The position numbers and the translations under genes were made by a program. 47,895 nt of DNA from an uncultured Prevotella sp. Lineage in GTDB: Bacteria > Bacteroidota > Bacteroidia > Bacteroidales > Bacteroidaceae. Below are positions 17,186 through 26,459 of this stretch, piece after piece; positions within the stretch are counted from its first letter, which is position 1, and each line of letters starts with the position of its first letter. The notes under the pieces were generated by a model. It saw only the letters and a list, made by a program, of their open reading frames with translations. It was not told where the DNA came from and searched no databases. The stretch is from the NCBI GenBank assembly GCA_946627325.1, contig CAMOVK010000006.1, positions 1-47,895 of the forward strand, given 5' to 3'.

Positions 17186-17216
17186 CAAAAGTATGAAAAA
17201 ATCCAATTAAGTGAAA
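17186..17216 (-). promoter_or_regulatory. Promoter of the response regulator gene, abutting its ATG
   Basis: The minus strand reads TACTTTTG (17186-17193), an exact -7 match, with a TTTC at 17213-17216 after a 19-bp spacer (near-consensus -33). The stretch TACTTTTGTCGGCATG is identical to the mscS promoter-start junction, again giving a predicted leader of almost zero length. Confidence 0.6.
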
Positions 17217-17258
17217 AATAAATAAATCAAATTTGTTTTTCCGAGTGTCAAGATTTTA
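17200..17258 (-). promoter_or_regulatory. Upstream element of the response regulator, similar to that of the PepSY gene
   Basis: This is the counterpart of 15021-15083. The common blocks include ATTAAG-GA-A-A, AATCAAA, TTTGTT-TTC-GAG-G and AAGATTTTAT. It overlaps the -33 side of the response regulator promoter. Confidence 0.6.
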
Positions 17259-17334
17259 TATTAAACAACGGCTATAATCGTATTCTTATTTGTCTGACTA
17301 TTGACTTCAATAAATAAACGATAATTATGAATAT

Positions 17335-17384
17335 AAAAAGAGGACAACTATTTACTTATTTTGCAAATAGTTGTCCTCTTTTTT
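17335..17384 (-). terminator. Strong terminator at the end of the nuo operon
   Basis: A perfect 19-bp stem (17335-17353 with 17366-17384) around a 12-nt loop is followed on the minus strand by A/T-rich sequence. The basal A/T pairs supply U-runs on both strands, so it may also act bidirectionally. It lies about 20 nt past the nuoN stop and insulates nuo from the two-component operon. Confidence 0.9.
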
Positions 17385-17403
17385 AAAATGTATTTGGTCT
17401 GAA

Positions 17404-18864
17404 TTATATTATCGAACCATTGAAAATCCACTCATATATGCAACTTGCAATACCAAAGAGCATAATACCAGCAGTGCAGATGGCAAGTGCTGTCTTTGTG
17501 TAGGCATCGCTGCGGAATGTAGGTAGAGGACTGTCTGTTCCTTTAATATACATAGCCTTAACGATAAGTAGGTAATAGTAGAGACTCACTACGGTGTTGA
17601 GCAACGCAATGAACACTACGATATACGCTACAGACGACATCGACTCTGTAGCAGCCATAAAGGCAAAGAACTTCGAGAACATACCGGCAAATGGCGGAAT
17701 ACCTGCTAAAGAGAAAAGTGCGATGGTCATGAGGAATGATAGCTTCGGATTGGTACGATAGAAGCCGTTGTAAGCATCCATGTCGGTCGCACCTGCATTG
17801 TTTTGCTCTACTATGTTGATTACAGCAAAAACGCTCAGGTTGGCTACTACATAGACCAGCACATAGTACATCAAAGCAGCTATTCCAAGAGTGTTGCCGC
17901 CAACAATGGCGAGTATGATGTATCCTGCCTGAGAGATAGAACTGAACGCCATGAAACGTTTTAACTCTGACTGGCGAATTGCAAAAAGGTTAGCAATCGT
18001 TATTGAGAGGACGATGACTATATATAACAATGGTTGCCAATACTCAATCATCGGACCGAAGGTCTTCATCAGAGAAACGAGAAGGGCAAATGCTGCTGCA
18101 CCTTTCGATACAACACTCAAATAGGCAGTGACTACAGTAGGAGCTCCTTGATAGGTGTCGGCTGTCCAGAAGTGGAACGGTACGAGTGAAATCTTAAAGC
18201 CCAGTCCGCTGAAGAAGAATACCATACCCATGATGGTTATTGTCGTTAGCGACATGGAATCTGCTACATCGTAGAAATATAGAGTGCCACAATCGGCATA
18301 GATAAACGATAGTCCAAAGAGCATCACACCGCTTGAGAAAGTGGCTGTGAGAATGTATTTAGCTGCACCCTCAGCTGAATTGTTGCGATACTTGTCGAGT
18401 GCTACCATCGTTGCCATAGGCACACTTGCCATTTCAAGTCCGAGGAAGAACATTAGATAGTGACCTGAGGATACCATCATGTTCATACCAAGTAGGGTGG
18501 AAACAACGAGCAGATAGAATTCTCCTTCATGACGATCGTACGTCTTCATGCGGTCAATCTCTGCAGAATTGTACTTTCCGTAGAGCCACGAACGGCTCAT
18601 GATGAGTACGATGAGTGTTCCCATTGAGAGAATTATCTTCATCACGTTGGCTGCCTCTGATGTTACATACATGCCACCGAAAGCCTCTGTTGGCTCCATG
18701 CAGAAGAAGCTGAGCACAAACTCGGCAAACATTAGCAGGCATACCAGTGGATTAAACCAGCGTCGGTCATTGCTCTTCGCTGAAGCAAAGTCGGCAATGA
18801 AAATGATAATGAGGATAGCAACAAGCATTGCCTCAGGAACCATATTTAAGAATTGACTGTACAT
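17404..18864 (-). CDS. nuoN: NADH-quinone oxidoreductase subunit N (proton-pumping membrane subunit)
   Basis: The 486-aa integral membrane subunit has about 14 hydrophobic helices and belongs to the antiporter-like trio L/M/N of complex I. Visible hallmarks are [29 protein letters not shown] with the conserved Glu of helix 5, [23 protein letters not shown] with the conserved Lys, and [20 protein letters not shown]. It is the last gene of the nuo operon, 25 nt after nuoM. A strong terminator follows. Confidence 0.96.
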   Translation of the reverse strand: MYSQFLNMVPEAMLVAILIIIFIADFASAKSNDRRWFNPLVCLLMFAEFVLSFFCMEPTEAFGGMYVTSEAANVMKIILSMGTLIVLIMSRSWLYGKYNSAEIDRMKTYDRHEGEFYLLVVSTLLGMNMMVSSGHYLMFFLGLEMASVPMATMVALDKYRNNSAEGAAKYILTATFSSGVMLFGLSFIYADCGTLYFYDVADSMSLTTITIMGMVFFFSGLGFKISLVPFHFWTADTYQGAPTVVTAYLSVVSKGAAAFALLVSLMKTFGPMIEYWQPLLYIVIVLSITIANLFAIRQSELKRFMAFSSISQAGYIILAIVGGNTLGIAALMYYVLVYVVANLSVFAVINIVEQNNAGATDMDAYNGFYRTNPKLSFLMTIALFSLAGIPPFAGMFSKFFAFMAATESMSSVAYIVVFIALLNTVVSLYYYLLIVKAMYIKGTDSPLPTFRSDAYTKTALAICTAGIMLFGIASCIYEWIFNGSII

Positions 18865-18889
18865 AATCTTACTTTGTATTAAATTTTAA

Positions 18890-20428
18890 TTATAACACTG
18901 CTAATGTTTGGGGTGTCACTACGTTAAGAATAGGACCAACTGCATCGCTGATTACATTGCTTGCCCAGAGAGGGAACAGACCAAGACCAGCTACACAGAA
19001 AATGAGGCATGCCACGGCAAGACGCTCATCCCATGTTGCGTCGGTAAGTTCTTCATAATGAGGGTCAGCCACTTTCTGGAATAGTATCTTGCCTACAACA
19101 CGCAGGATATATACTGCCGTCACAACAATTGATGCACAAGCTATGATTGTTGCTGTACGGCGCATAATGTCAACACTGCCGTCTGCCATCTTGGCTCCAA
19201 ACGAACCAACGAAGATGGTCATCTCGGCAACAAAACCAGAAAAGCCTGGCAGACCGAGATTGGCAAGTCCTGCAAGAACGTATCCCACAGAAAGGAATGG
19301 CATAATCTTCATGAGTCCTCCGAGTTTGCGAACATCGCGAGTGTGAGTACGACCATAAATCATACCGATGAGGGCAAAGAAGAGTGCAGTCATGAGTCCG
19401 TGTGAGAGCATTTGAAGAACAGCTCCAGTGCAAGATACCTGTGTCATCATCAGCAAAGCAAAGAGTACAAGACCGCAGTGACTTACAGATGAATATGCAT
19501 TGATATATTTCAAGTCGGTCTGCACACAAGCTGAAAGTGCTCCATATACAACAGAAATCGTTGTCAGAATGATGAATATCCACGCCAATTCAGTGGCTGC
19601 ATCAGGCAGAAGGAACATGGCGATACGGAAACATCCATAACCTCCGAGCTTCATAAGAACACCTGCATGGAGCATCGATACAGCTGTAGGGGCTGATGCG
19701 TGACCATCAGGCGACCATGTGTGGAATGGGAACAATGCACCAAGTACTCCAAATCCAATGAAAAGAAGAGGGAAGAAAATCTTCTGAATACCAACAGGAA
19801 TGGCATGTAGTTGAGCAATTCGAAGAATATCGAAGGTGTATTCACCACTACCATTACCGTTGAAGAAATAGATTCCTACTATACCAATAATGAGTAGGGC
19901 AGAACCTCCCATAAGCATCAAGGTCAGTTTCATTGCAGCATATTCTTTTGCTCCACTGCCCCATACACCAATAAGCAGGTACATAGGAATGAGGGCAACT
20001 TCGTAGAACATGAACATGGTAAACATATCAATAGAGATAAAGAAACCATATACACCTGTAGAAAGGAGCGTGAACCAAAGGAAATACTCTTTAGTCATAG
20101 GTTTCAGTTGCCATGAAGCAAATGTTCCTGTGAAAACTATAATGCTCGAAAGCAATAACATAACTACTGATATGCCATCAACACCAATGTTGTAGCAGAT
20201 GTTGAGCGGTGCAAACCAAGTGTGACATGCTGTGTAGAGCATGGGATATTGGTCAGCAGGCATCGTCTGACGAAGATGAATGAAGTCGATTGTGAGATAG
20301 ACTGATAGCGCTAACAAGAGCGTTGAGCCTACAACCATTACACCGCGCACTTGATTGAGATTGCGGGCTATCCACAATCCAGCAAGCATAAGCACGGGGA
20401 TTATTACGAATAATGTTAATATACTCAT
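18890..20428 (-). CDS. nuoM: NADH-quinone oxidoreductase subunit M (proton-pumping membrane subunit)
   Basis: The 512-aa membrane protein shows the conserved MFMFYEVALIPMYLLIGVWG (helix-5 Glu), FGVLGALFPFHTWSPDGHASAPTAVSMLHAGVLMKLGGYG and TDLKYINAYSSVSHCGLVLFA of NuoM. It forms part of the proton-translocating arm. It is separated by 13 nt from nuoL upstream. Confidence 0.96.
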   Translation of the reverse strand: MSILTLFVIIPVLMLAGLWIARNLNQVRGVMVVGSTLLLALSVYLTIDFIHLRQTMPADQYPMLYTACHTWFAPLNICYNIGVDGISVVMLLLSSIIVFTGTFASWQLKPMTKEYFLWFTLLSTGVYGFFISIDMFTMFMFYEVALIPMYLLIGVWGSGAKEYAAMKLTLMLMGGSALLIIGIVGIYFFNGNGSGEYTFDILRIAQLHAIPVGIQKIFFPLLFIGFGVLGALFPFHTWSPDGHASAPTAVSMLHAGVLMKLGGYGCFRIAMFLLPDAATELAWIFIILTTISVVYGALSACVQTDLKYINAYSSVSHCGLVLFALLMMTQVSCTGAVLQMLSHGLMTALFFALIGMIYGRTHTRDVRKLGGLMKIMPFLSVGYVLAGLANLGLPGFSGFVAEMTIFVGSFGAKMADGSVDIMRRTATIIACASIVVTAVYILRVVGKILFQKVADPHYEELTDATWDERLAVACLIFCVAGLGLFPLWASNVISDAVGPILNVVTPQTLAVL

Positions 20429-20441
20429 AGTCTATGTCTGT

Positions 20442-22400
20442 TTATATGCAAAGTAATACTAATGTTAATGCCACAGTTCCTGTGATGAACCAAACGGCAT
20501 ACTGACGCACGTCACCGCTCTGCCAGCCACGAATACTCTCGCCAGCTTCATTGGTGCCCCATGCCATGAAATTGAAAGTTCCATCAATAACACGGCGGTC
20601 AAACCATGCAATGGGTTTAGATACGAGATTAAAGATTATCTTATGGGTAACAAACTGATAAACTTCGTCCATGTAGAAACGCTTATAAGCAGCGCGATGG
20701 AGTTTTGGAAAAGCTTTATATAGCTTGTCGGCAACAGGTTGTTTCTCTCCTTTATAAATAAATGTGGCAAGGAGAATACTGCAAACAGCAATGACAATAC
20801 TTGTGCCAGCTACAGTCCAGTTGAGGTGAATGTCGTATGCCTGACCATTAGCGCTTACGAAATGACCGAATGGGATAAATCCAGCACATATCGTTACGAT
20901 GGAAAGGAAAATCAGTGGGAAAGTCATCGTCAGAGGTGCCTCGTGTGGAGTGTGATGCTCATGAGCCTCTTTGTTCTCCGTTCCCCAGAAAATACCATAG
21001 TAAAGACGGAACATGTAGAATGCCGTCATGGCAGCCACTCCAGTCATTATCCAGCCTACAACAGGGCTATATTGCATACAAGCAGTCAGAATTTCATCTT
21101 TCGAGAAAAATCCTGACAATGGAGGAATTCCTGCAATAGCAAGACATGAGATGAGGAACGTTAAGTGAGTGATAGGCATATACTTTCGCAATCCGCCCAT
21201 CATCGACATCTCATTGGAATGAACAGCGTGGATGATACAACCTGCTCCAAGGAACAAGCATGCCTTGAACATGGCATGGGTAAATAAGTGGAACATAGAA
21301 GCCATATATCCCAGCTGTGCGTGATTGTCGAGTACTGCAGCATGACCTGGCAGACAAACACCCAAAGCAACCATCATAAAGGCTATCTGAGAAATTGTTG
21401 AGAAAGCAAGTACGCGCTTAATATCGCTTTGTGCACAGGCAACAGCTGCTGCATAGAATGCAGTGAACACTCCAACCCAAACTACTATACTCATAGCCTC
21501 TGGAGCATATTCTATCCACAAAGGGAACATTCGCGCAATCTGGAATACACCTGCGACAACCATTGTTGCAGCGTGGATAAGAGCAGAAACAGGTGTGGGA
21601 CCTTCCATGGCATCGGGTAACCAGATGTGGAGTGGGAACATGGCAGACTTTCCTGCACCACCAATAAACATCAGAACGAGAGCCGTAGGCAGGATAAATC
21701 CACCAGCAGCAACGGCGCGGGTAGCATCGGCTGTGATAAATTCGGCTGCACCTTCACCCATGACAAGACCGCCATTAACAAACGAGAAACTGAACGAACC
21801 TGTGTAGTATCCAAAGATAAGAATACCAATCAAGAAGAACATATCAGCAAAACGAGTGACAATGAAAGCTTTTTTAGATGCTGCAACAGCTTCGTGGGTC
21901 TGATAATAAAAACCAATTAGCAGGTAAGAAGACACACCTACAAGTTCCCAGAATAGATACATCTGGAAAATGTTGGTGGCTACAACCAGTCCGAGCATTG
22001 ACATGGTGAATAGAGAAAGGAAAGCATAATAGCGCTGGAAGCCTTTCTCGCCATGCATGTATCCAAAAGAATAGATGTGTACCATCAGACTGACCGTAGA
22101 GATAACGATAAGCATCATTACTGAGATAGGGTCGAGAAGAATACCCATATCAAAGTGAAGACTGCCTAATGGCAACCATGTGAAGTTGTAGGGAACGAGC
22201 GTTTGATATACTCCCTCTGCTGTACGGGCTCCTGTAAAATAATTAAAAGCCGTCATGTAAGACAAAATAGTTACCAGTCCGAGCGACGTAGTACCAATCA
22301 GTCCCGCTACTTTATGCGACATCTTCATGCCCGCCAGTCCTAAAACAAGGAACGTCAGTGCAGGTAGAAGAAGTATTAAAAATACATAACTATATTCCAT
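20442..22400 (-). CDS. nuoL: NADH-quinone oxidoreductase subunit L (distal proton-pumping subunit)
   Basis: The 652-aa membrane subunit contains the N-terminal VTILSYMTAFNYFTG region, the Glu-bearing MYLFWELVGVSSYLLIGFYY, GGAGKSAMFPLHIWLPDAMEGPTPVSALIHAATMV, and SDIKRVLAFSTISQIAFMMVALG. A C-terminal extension past residue 500 should hold the long lateral helix typical of NuoL. The length is near the usual ~620-660 aa. It follows nuoK by 8 nt. Confidence 0.96.
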   Translation of the reverse strand: MEYSYVFLILLLPALTFLVLGLAGMKMSHKVAGLIGTTSLGLVTILSYMTAFNYFTGARTAEGVYQTLVPYNFTWLPLGSLHFDMGILLDPISVMMLIVISTVSLMVHIYSFGYMHGEKGFQRYYAFLSLFTMSMLGLVVATNIFQMYLFWELVGVSSYLLIGFYYQTHEAVAASKKAFIVTRFADMFFLIGILIFGYYTGSFSFSFVNGGLVMGEGAAEFITADATRAVAAGGFILPTALVLMFIGGAGKSAMFPLHIWLPDAMEGPTPVSALIHAATMVVAGVFQIARMFPLWIEYAPEAMSIVVWVGVFTAFYAAAVACAQSDIKRVLAFSTISQIAFMMVALGVCLPGHAAVLDNHAQLGYMASMFHLFTHAMFKACLFLGAGCIIHAVHSNEMSMMGGLRKYMPITHLTFLISCLAIAGIPPLSGFFSKDEILTACMQYSPVVGWIMTGVAAMTAFYMFRLYYGIFWGTENKEAHEHHTPHEAPLTMTFPLIFLSIVTICAGFIPFGHFVSANGQAYDIHLNWTVAGTSIVIAVCSILLATFIYKGEKQPVADKLYKAFPKLHRAAYKRFYMDEVYQFVTHKIIFNLVSKPIAWFDRRVIDGTFNFMAWGTNEAGESIRGWQSGDVRQYAVWFITGTVALTLVLLCI

Positions 22401-22408
22401 AAGGCTCT

Positions 22409-22717
22409 TTAGAGTTTCATGTTTTCAATACTGTTCACCTGGTCACTGTTGAAGCGTCGGTAAACATTTAATATTATTGCAATAGCTACAGCTGTTTCAG
22501 CCGCACTTACTCCAATGGAGAAGAGTGTGAAGAAGAAACCTTCAAATTCTCCAGGATAAAGCAATCGATTGAATACAGCAAAGTTCATGTCAACGGCGTT
22601 AAGTATCAATTCAACAGAGATAAGCATGGAGATGAGGTTGCGACGAGTCACAAAACCAAAGACGCCGATGAAGAAAAGCAAAGTGCTGAGCACAATAAAA
22701 CATTCTACTGGTATCAT
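22409..22717 (-). CDS. nuoK: NADH-quinone oxidoreductase subunit K
   Basis: The 102-aa membrane protein has three predicted transmembrane helices, the normal size for NuoK. The glutamates expected in helices 2 and 3 are seen in MLISVELILNAVDMNF and SIGVSAAETAVAIAIIL. It lies between nuoJ and nuoL with gaps of only 5 and 8 nt, indicating co-translation. Confidence 0.95.
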   Translation of the reverse strand: MIPVECFIVLSTLLFFIGVFGFVTRRNLISMLISVELILNAVDMNFAVFNRLLYPGEFEGFFFTLFSIGVSAAETAVAIAIILNVYRRFNSDQVNSIENMKL

Positions 22718-22722
22718 AATTC

Positions 22723-23232
22723 TTACTTATCTTTACGTGATATTACTATTCCGCCTATGATGCATGCCAAAAGGAAGAGTGAGATAAACTCGAAAGGTAG
22801 CACGTATTGGTACTTGTCGGCACCCATAAGTGTCGTTCCGATTTCTTTCATTGAAACTTCCTGATTGTCAATTGCCATGCTAATAAACTTATTCTTCAGC
22901 AGGATGAAAAGCACGAGTACTAACCCTGCAAGAGCCGAGAGACCACCTACAACAAAGCGTTTCACGTTCACTTTCTCAGTCAAACCTTGAAGAGTGCGCT
23001 TTGAAACAAGTTGTATGGCGAAGATATAGAGCATTGTAACACCTCCTGCATATACGCTAATTTGTACTGCACCGAGGAAAGTATAGTCGAGCAAGAAATA
23101 GATTCCAGCCACTCCGAACAAGACGAAGAGCAGGAATAGTGCTGCCCGCATTATTCGCTTTGTTGCCACACACATCACGGCAGAACCGAGAATGACAACA
23201 GAGAGAATTATAAACATTATGATATTTGCCAT
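22723..23232 (-). CDS. nuoJ: NADH-quinone oxidoreductase subunit J
   Basis: The 169-aa membrane subunit has five predicted helices. AALFLLFVLFGVAGIYFLLDYTFLGAVQISVYAGGVTMLYIFAIQL covers the conserved helix 2-3 region of NuoJ, including the pi-bulge-prone YAGGV segment. It follows nuoI by 14 nt. Confidence 0.94.
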   Translation of the reverse strand: MANIIMFIILSVVILGSAVMCVATKRIMRAALFLLFVLFGVAGIYFLLDYTFLGAVQISVYAGGVTMLYIFAIQLVSKRTLQGLTEKVNVKRFVVGGLSALAGLVLVLFILLKNKFISMAIDNQEVSMKEIGTTLMGADKYQYVLPFEFISLFLLACIIGGIVISRKDK

Positions 23233-23246
23233 AATAATCCTTACGT

Positions 23247-23780
23247 TTACTTGGTCTTTGTATTGAACTTTCCTATCTCCAAGTCGGCTCCACCATCTAT
23301 GAGCGATGGAAGACTACCTCCCTTATATACCTCCTTGTCGAGGTGGAGAACAAGAGAATTGCGGTCGAAGACACTGTTTTCAAAATCGTTTGTAAACTCG
23401 ATGGCATCAAAGTTGCATGCATTGGTACACAACTGGCAGAACATACAATCGCCTAGATCGTATTGATAGTCGTCGAGTACCTTCTTTTTCTTGCCTGTCT
23501 CTGGGTCTTCCTGCATGTGAGCAGTAATCTTGATGGTACCATTAGGGCAGGCTTTCTCACACAACGTACATGCCGTACACTTGTAGTTACCTTCCTCATC
23601 ACGTTTGAAAACGAGTCTGCCGCGGTGGCGCTTGGCAACATGGAGTGTCGTTTTGCGGTTTTCGGGATATTGCTCCGTTGACTTAGGCGTAAGGTATTCC
23701 TTGAAAGTGACTTTCAGTCCAGTAGCCAATGTCTTTGCGGCATTTGCAATTCCACCGAAATATGATTGTTTATTGTCCAT
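23247..23780 (-). CDS. nuoI: NADH-quinone oxidoreductase subunit I (two 4Fe-4S clusters)
   Basis: The 177-aa peripheral subunit has two ferredoxin-type cluster motifs: C68-x2-C71-x2-C74-x3-CP and C112-x2-C115-x2-C118-x3-C122. These should carry clusters N6a and N6b, which pass electrons to N2 in NuoB. The second motif ends CN rather than the common CP. The C-terminal 40 residues are acidic and not conserved with the core. It sits between nuoH and nuoJ. Confidence 0.95.
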   Translation of the reverse strand: MDNKQSYFGGIANAAKTLATGLKVTFKEYLTPKSTEQYPENRKTTLHVAKRHRGRLVFKRDEEGNYKCTACTLCEKACPNGTIKITAHMQEDPETGKKKKVLDDYQYDLGDCMFCQLCTNACNFDAIEFTNDFENSVFDRNSLVLHLDKEVYKGGSLPSLIDGGADLEIGKFNTKTK

Positions 23781-23795
23781 ATCCTATATACATTA

Positions 23796-24881
23796 TTATA
23801 TATACCATTTCATTGCTACAACGATAGTCATCAGCACAATGTTGAGCAGTGCTAATGGCATCAGATATTTCCATTCAAGTGAGAGGATTTGGTCGATACG
23901 CAAGCGTGGGAAAGTCCAGCGTATCCACATAAGTACCCATACCAAGAAGAAGGTCTTTGCGAAGAACCAAACGAAGCCTGGTATCATTGCCATAACATTG
24001 TCGAAAGCCTCTACACCGATTGCTATAGGTGCCCATCCTCCAAGGAAAACAGCTGCGGCAATGCCAGATATAACAAACAGGTTGAGGTATTCTGCAAGAT
24101 AGAAGAAACCAAATCCCATACCAGAGTATTCCGTATGGTGACCTGCTGTCAGCTCACTCTCGGCTTCAGCCATATCGAAAGGTCCGCGATTAGCTTCTGC
24201 ATTACCTGCAATGAGGAATATGAAGAAGGCTATTAGGGCTGGGATGTGTCCCTTCACGATGAGCCATTGCCATGGACCAACTTGAGATTCTACTATGCCT
24301 GACATCTGCATCGTACCTGTCAGAATGACAGCGGTAATGAGACAAAGACAGAGCGACATCTCATAAGAAATCATCTGCACGGCTGCACGCATGGCGGAAA
24401 CAACAGAATACTTGTTGTTACTTCCCCATCCAGCAAGGAATATGCCGACAACGCCTATCGATGATATGGCAGTGATGAGAAATATGCCTACGTTGAAATC
24501 GAGAATATGTGCACCACTATTCCATGGCAGGAACGAGAATGTTCCAACCGATGCTATAATTACGAGCAGTGGGGCAACAGCGTAAAGAAGTTTGTCTGCT
24601 TTGTCAACGAAGAAGATTTCCTTTATAAGCATCTTCAATACGTCGGCAAATACTTGCAGCACACCCCATGGACCGACACGCATCGGTCCTATGCGGCACT
24701 GAAAGTAGGCGCATACCTTTCGTTCCATTAATATCAGTACGATTGCTATCATTGCGTATGCCACGAGGATTAACGCACCGACAACAACGCACTCTATAAG
24801 TATCGACCAAAAGTCTCCAAGCCCAAGAGTATTGCGCAGAAGACTGTCGAACCATTGTGTCACTATTGAAAAGTTGAACAT
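23796..24881 (-). CDS. nuoH: NADH-quinone oxidoreductase subunit H
   Basis: The 361-aa membrane subunit forms the quinone-chamber junction between peripheral and membrane arms. ERKVCAYFQCRIGPMRVGPWGVLQVFADVLKMLIKE is the classic NuoH loop. NRGPFDMAEAESELTAGHHTEYSGMGFGFFYLAEY is the second conserved block. About eight helices are predicted. It starts 15 nt after nuoCD ends. Confidence 0.96.
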   Translation of the reverse strand: MFNFSIVTQWFDSLLRNTLGLGDFWSILIECVVVGALILVAYAMIAIVLILMERKVCAYFQCRIGPMRVGPWGVLQVFADVLKMLIKEIFFVDKADKLLYAVAPLLVIIASVGTFSFLPWNSGAHILDFNVGIFLITAISSIGVVGIFLAGWGSNNKYSVVSAMRAAVQMISYEMSLCLCLITAVILTGTMQMSGIVESQVGPWQWLIVKGHIPALIAFFIFLIAGNAEANRGPFDMAEAESELTAGHHTEYSGMGFGFFYLAEYLNLFVISGIAAAVFLGGWAPIAIGVEAFDNVMAMIPGFVWFFAKTFFLVWVLMWIRWTFPRLRIDQILSLEWKYLMPLALLNIVLMTIVVAMKWYI

Positions 24882-24896
24882 AATTGTCTAATAATT

Positions 24897-26459
24897 TTAT
24901 CTGTCAATGTCAGGTATAACGATGTCTATTGCAGCACCTGTCGTAACGAGGTCAGCAATTTTTTGTCCGCGTAGCATCTTGTCGAGTGCACCTACGAGAG
25001 TTAGTCCCATCGGACGCATCTTCAAGCGATAAGGACTCTTGTCGCCTTTAGAATCGAGATAGACGCCAAACTCGCCACTAGCTCCTTCGACAGAGAAATA
25101 CCATTGTCCTTCGGGTACCTTAATGATAGGTTTCTGCTTTATATAAAACTCTCCTTCAGGTATGTTGTCGATAAGTTGTTCAATGATGTTGAGACTTTGG
25201 TATATTTCATTGATATGAATGAAATAACGATCCATGCTGTCGCAGCCAAAGGAAACAACCTGTTCCCATTCCACTTTGTCATACATATCATAAGGATGAT
25301 TGCGTCTTACGTCGTTTTTCCATCCTGATGCACGACCAGCAGGGCCAGTCACAGCATAGTTGATGCAGTCTTCAAGTGTCATCGAGCCAACCTTTTCAAA
25401 ACGGTTATGAGTGATGACATTGTCCCCAAAGACATCAACATACTCCTGTATCATCGGGCGTAGATACTTGATTAGTTTCTTTACGTTTCCGACAAAGTTA
25501 GGATCGATATCGTCTTGCAGTCCTCCTATACGGTAGTAGTTCTGAATCAAACGGCCGCCAGTAGTCTCTTCCATTACGTTCAGTACGTGTTCGCGGTCTC
25601 TCATGCAGTAGAGGAATGCTGTCAAAGCACCTAAATCTTGTGCACAGCAACCGCAGTAGAGTAGGTGAGAGTCGATACGTTGCAACTCGTCCATTATCGT
25701 ACGGATATACTTAATGCGGTCAGTAAGTTCTATCTCCATACCTTCTTCTATCACTCCTACTAATGCATGACGATGCATCATGGCTGAAAGATAGTTCAGG
25801 CGGTCTGTCAGTGCGAGCGTCTGTGGGTAGGTATAGTCTTCACACATTTTCTCTATTCCGCGATGAATATATCCCAAATGCGGATAAATACGTTTGACAG
25901 TCTCACCATCGAGCACTGTTTGCAGGCGCAATACTCCGTGGGTAGAAGGGTGCTGAGGACCGATATTTATCACGTACTCATCGTCACAGAAGAGAGGATT
26001 CTTCTTACAGCACAGTTTCCCGTCAGCGTTCAGGTAGTATTCCAGTCCGTAGTCTGGCTCTACATCGTCTTCAAGTGTGTATTTCTTGTCGCCCTTGAAA
26101 TTTTTCAATAGCGGATGACCATTGAAATCGTTGCGCAGAAAAAGTCGTCGCATGTCGGGGTGATTGAGGAATACTATGCCGAAAAAGTCGTACACCTCGC
26201 GCTCCAGCAAGTCGGCAGCTTTCCAAAGATGCAGCACTGATGGCACATAGTGAATGCCTTCTTGCTGCTCGGCAATTAGTTTTACGCTAACGCGTTCATG
26301 ACTCTCGGTGTTTTCGAGAATGTATATACAACCGAGTCCTTCTTCACCAAAGTCTTCACCAATAATAGTAACGAGGTAGTCGAAATGTTGTTTTTCTTTT
26401 AGCGTTTCCATTTCCTTGGCGAAGCTGTCGAATGAAAATATCTTGTTATCTAATTTCAT
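24897..26459 (-). CDS. nuoCD: Fused NADH-quinone oxidoreductase subunit C/D
   Basis: The 520-aa soluble subunit fuses NuoC (about 1-135, with VPSVLHLWKAADLLEREVYDFFGI and HPDMRRLFL) to NuoD (about 160-520, with INIGPQHPSTHGVLRLQ, YIHRGIEK and VTGPAGRASG). NuoD contributes residues at the quinone site near cluster N2. C/D fusion is a known variant in several lineages. The ATG overlaps the nuoB stop as ATGA. Confidence 0.96.
   Translation of the reverse strand: MKLDNKIFSFDSFAKEMETLKEKQHFDYLVTIIGEDFGEEGLGCIYILENTESHERVSVKLIAEQQEGIHYVPSVLHLWKAADLLEREVYDFFGIVFLNHPDMRRLFLRNDFNGHPLLKNFKGDKKYTLEDDVEPDYGLEYYLNADGKLCCKKNPLFCDDEYVINIGPQHPSTHGVLRLQTVLDGETVKRIYPHLGYIHRGIEKMCEDYTYPQTLALTDRLNYLSAMMHRHALVGVIEEGMEIELTDRIKYIRTIMDELQRIDSHLLYCGCCAQDLGALTAFLYCMRDREHVLNVMEETTGGRLIQNYYRIGGLQDDIDPNFVGNVKKLIKYLRPMIQEYVDVFGDNVITHNRFEKVGSMTLEDCINYAVTGPAGRASGWKNDVRRNHPYDMYDKVEWEQVVSFGCDSMDRYFIHINEIYQSLNIIEQLIDNIPEGEFYIKQKPIIKVPEGQWYFSVEGASGEFGVYLDSKGDKSPYRLKMRPMGLTLVGALDKMLRGQKIADLVTTGAAIDIVIPDIDR

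Noticed and set aside
19170..19583. 137-aa reading frame antiparallel-phase within nuoM
   Set aside because: It lies in an alternative frame of a well-conserved nuoM gene and has a composition typical of frame-shadow translation.
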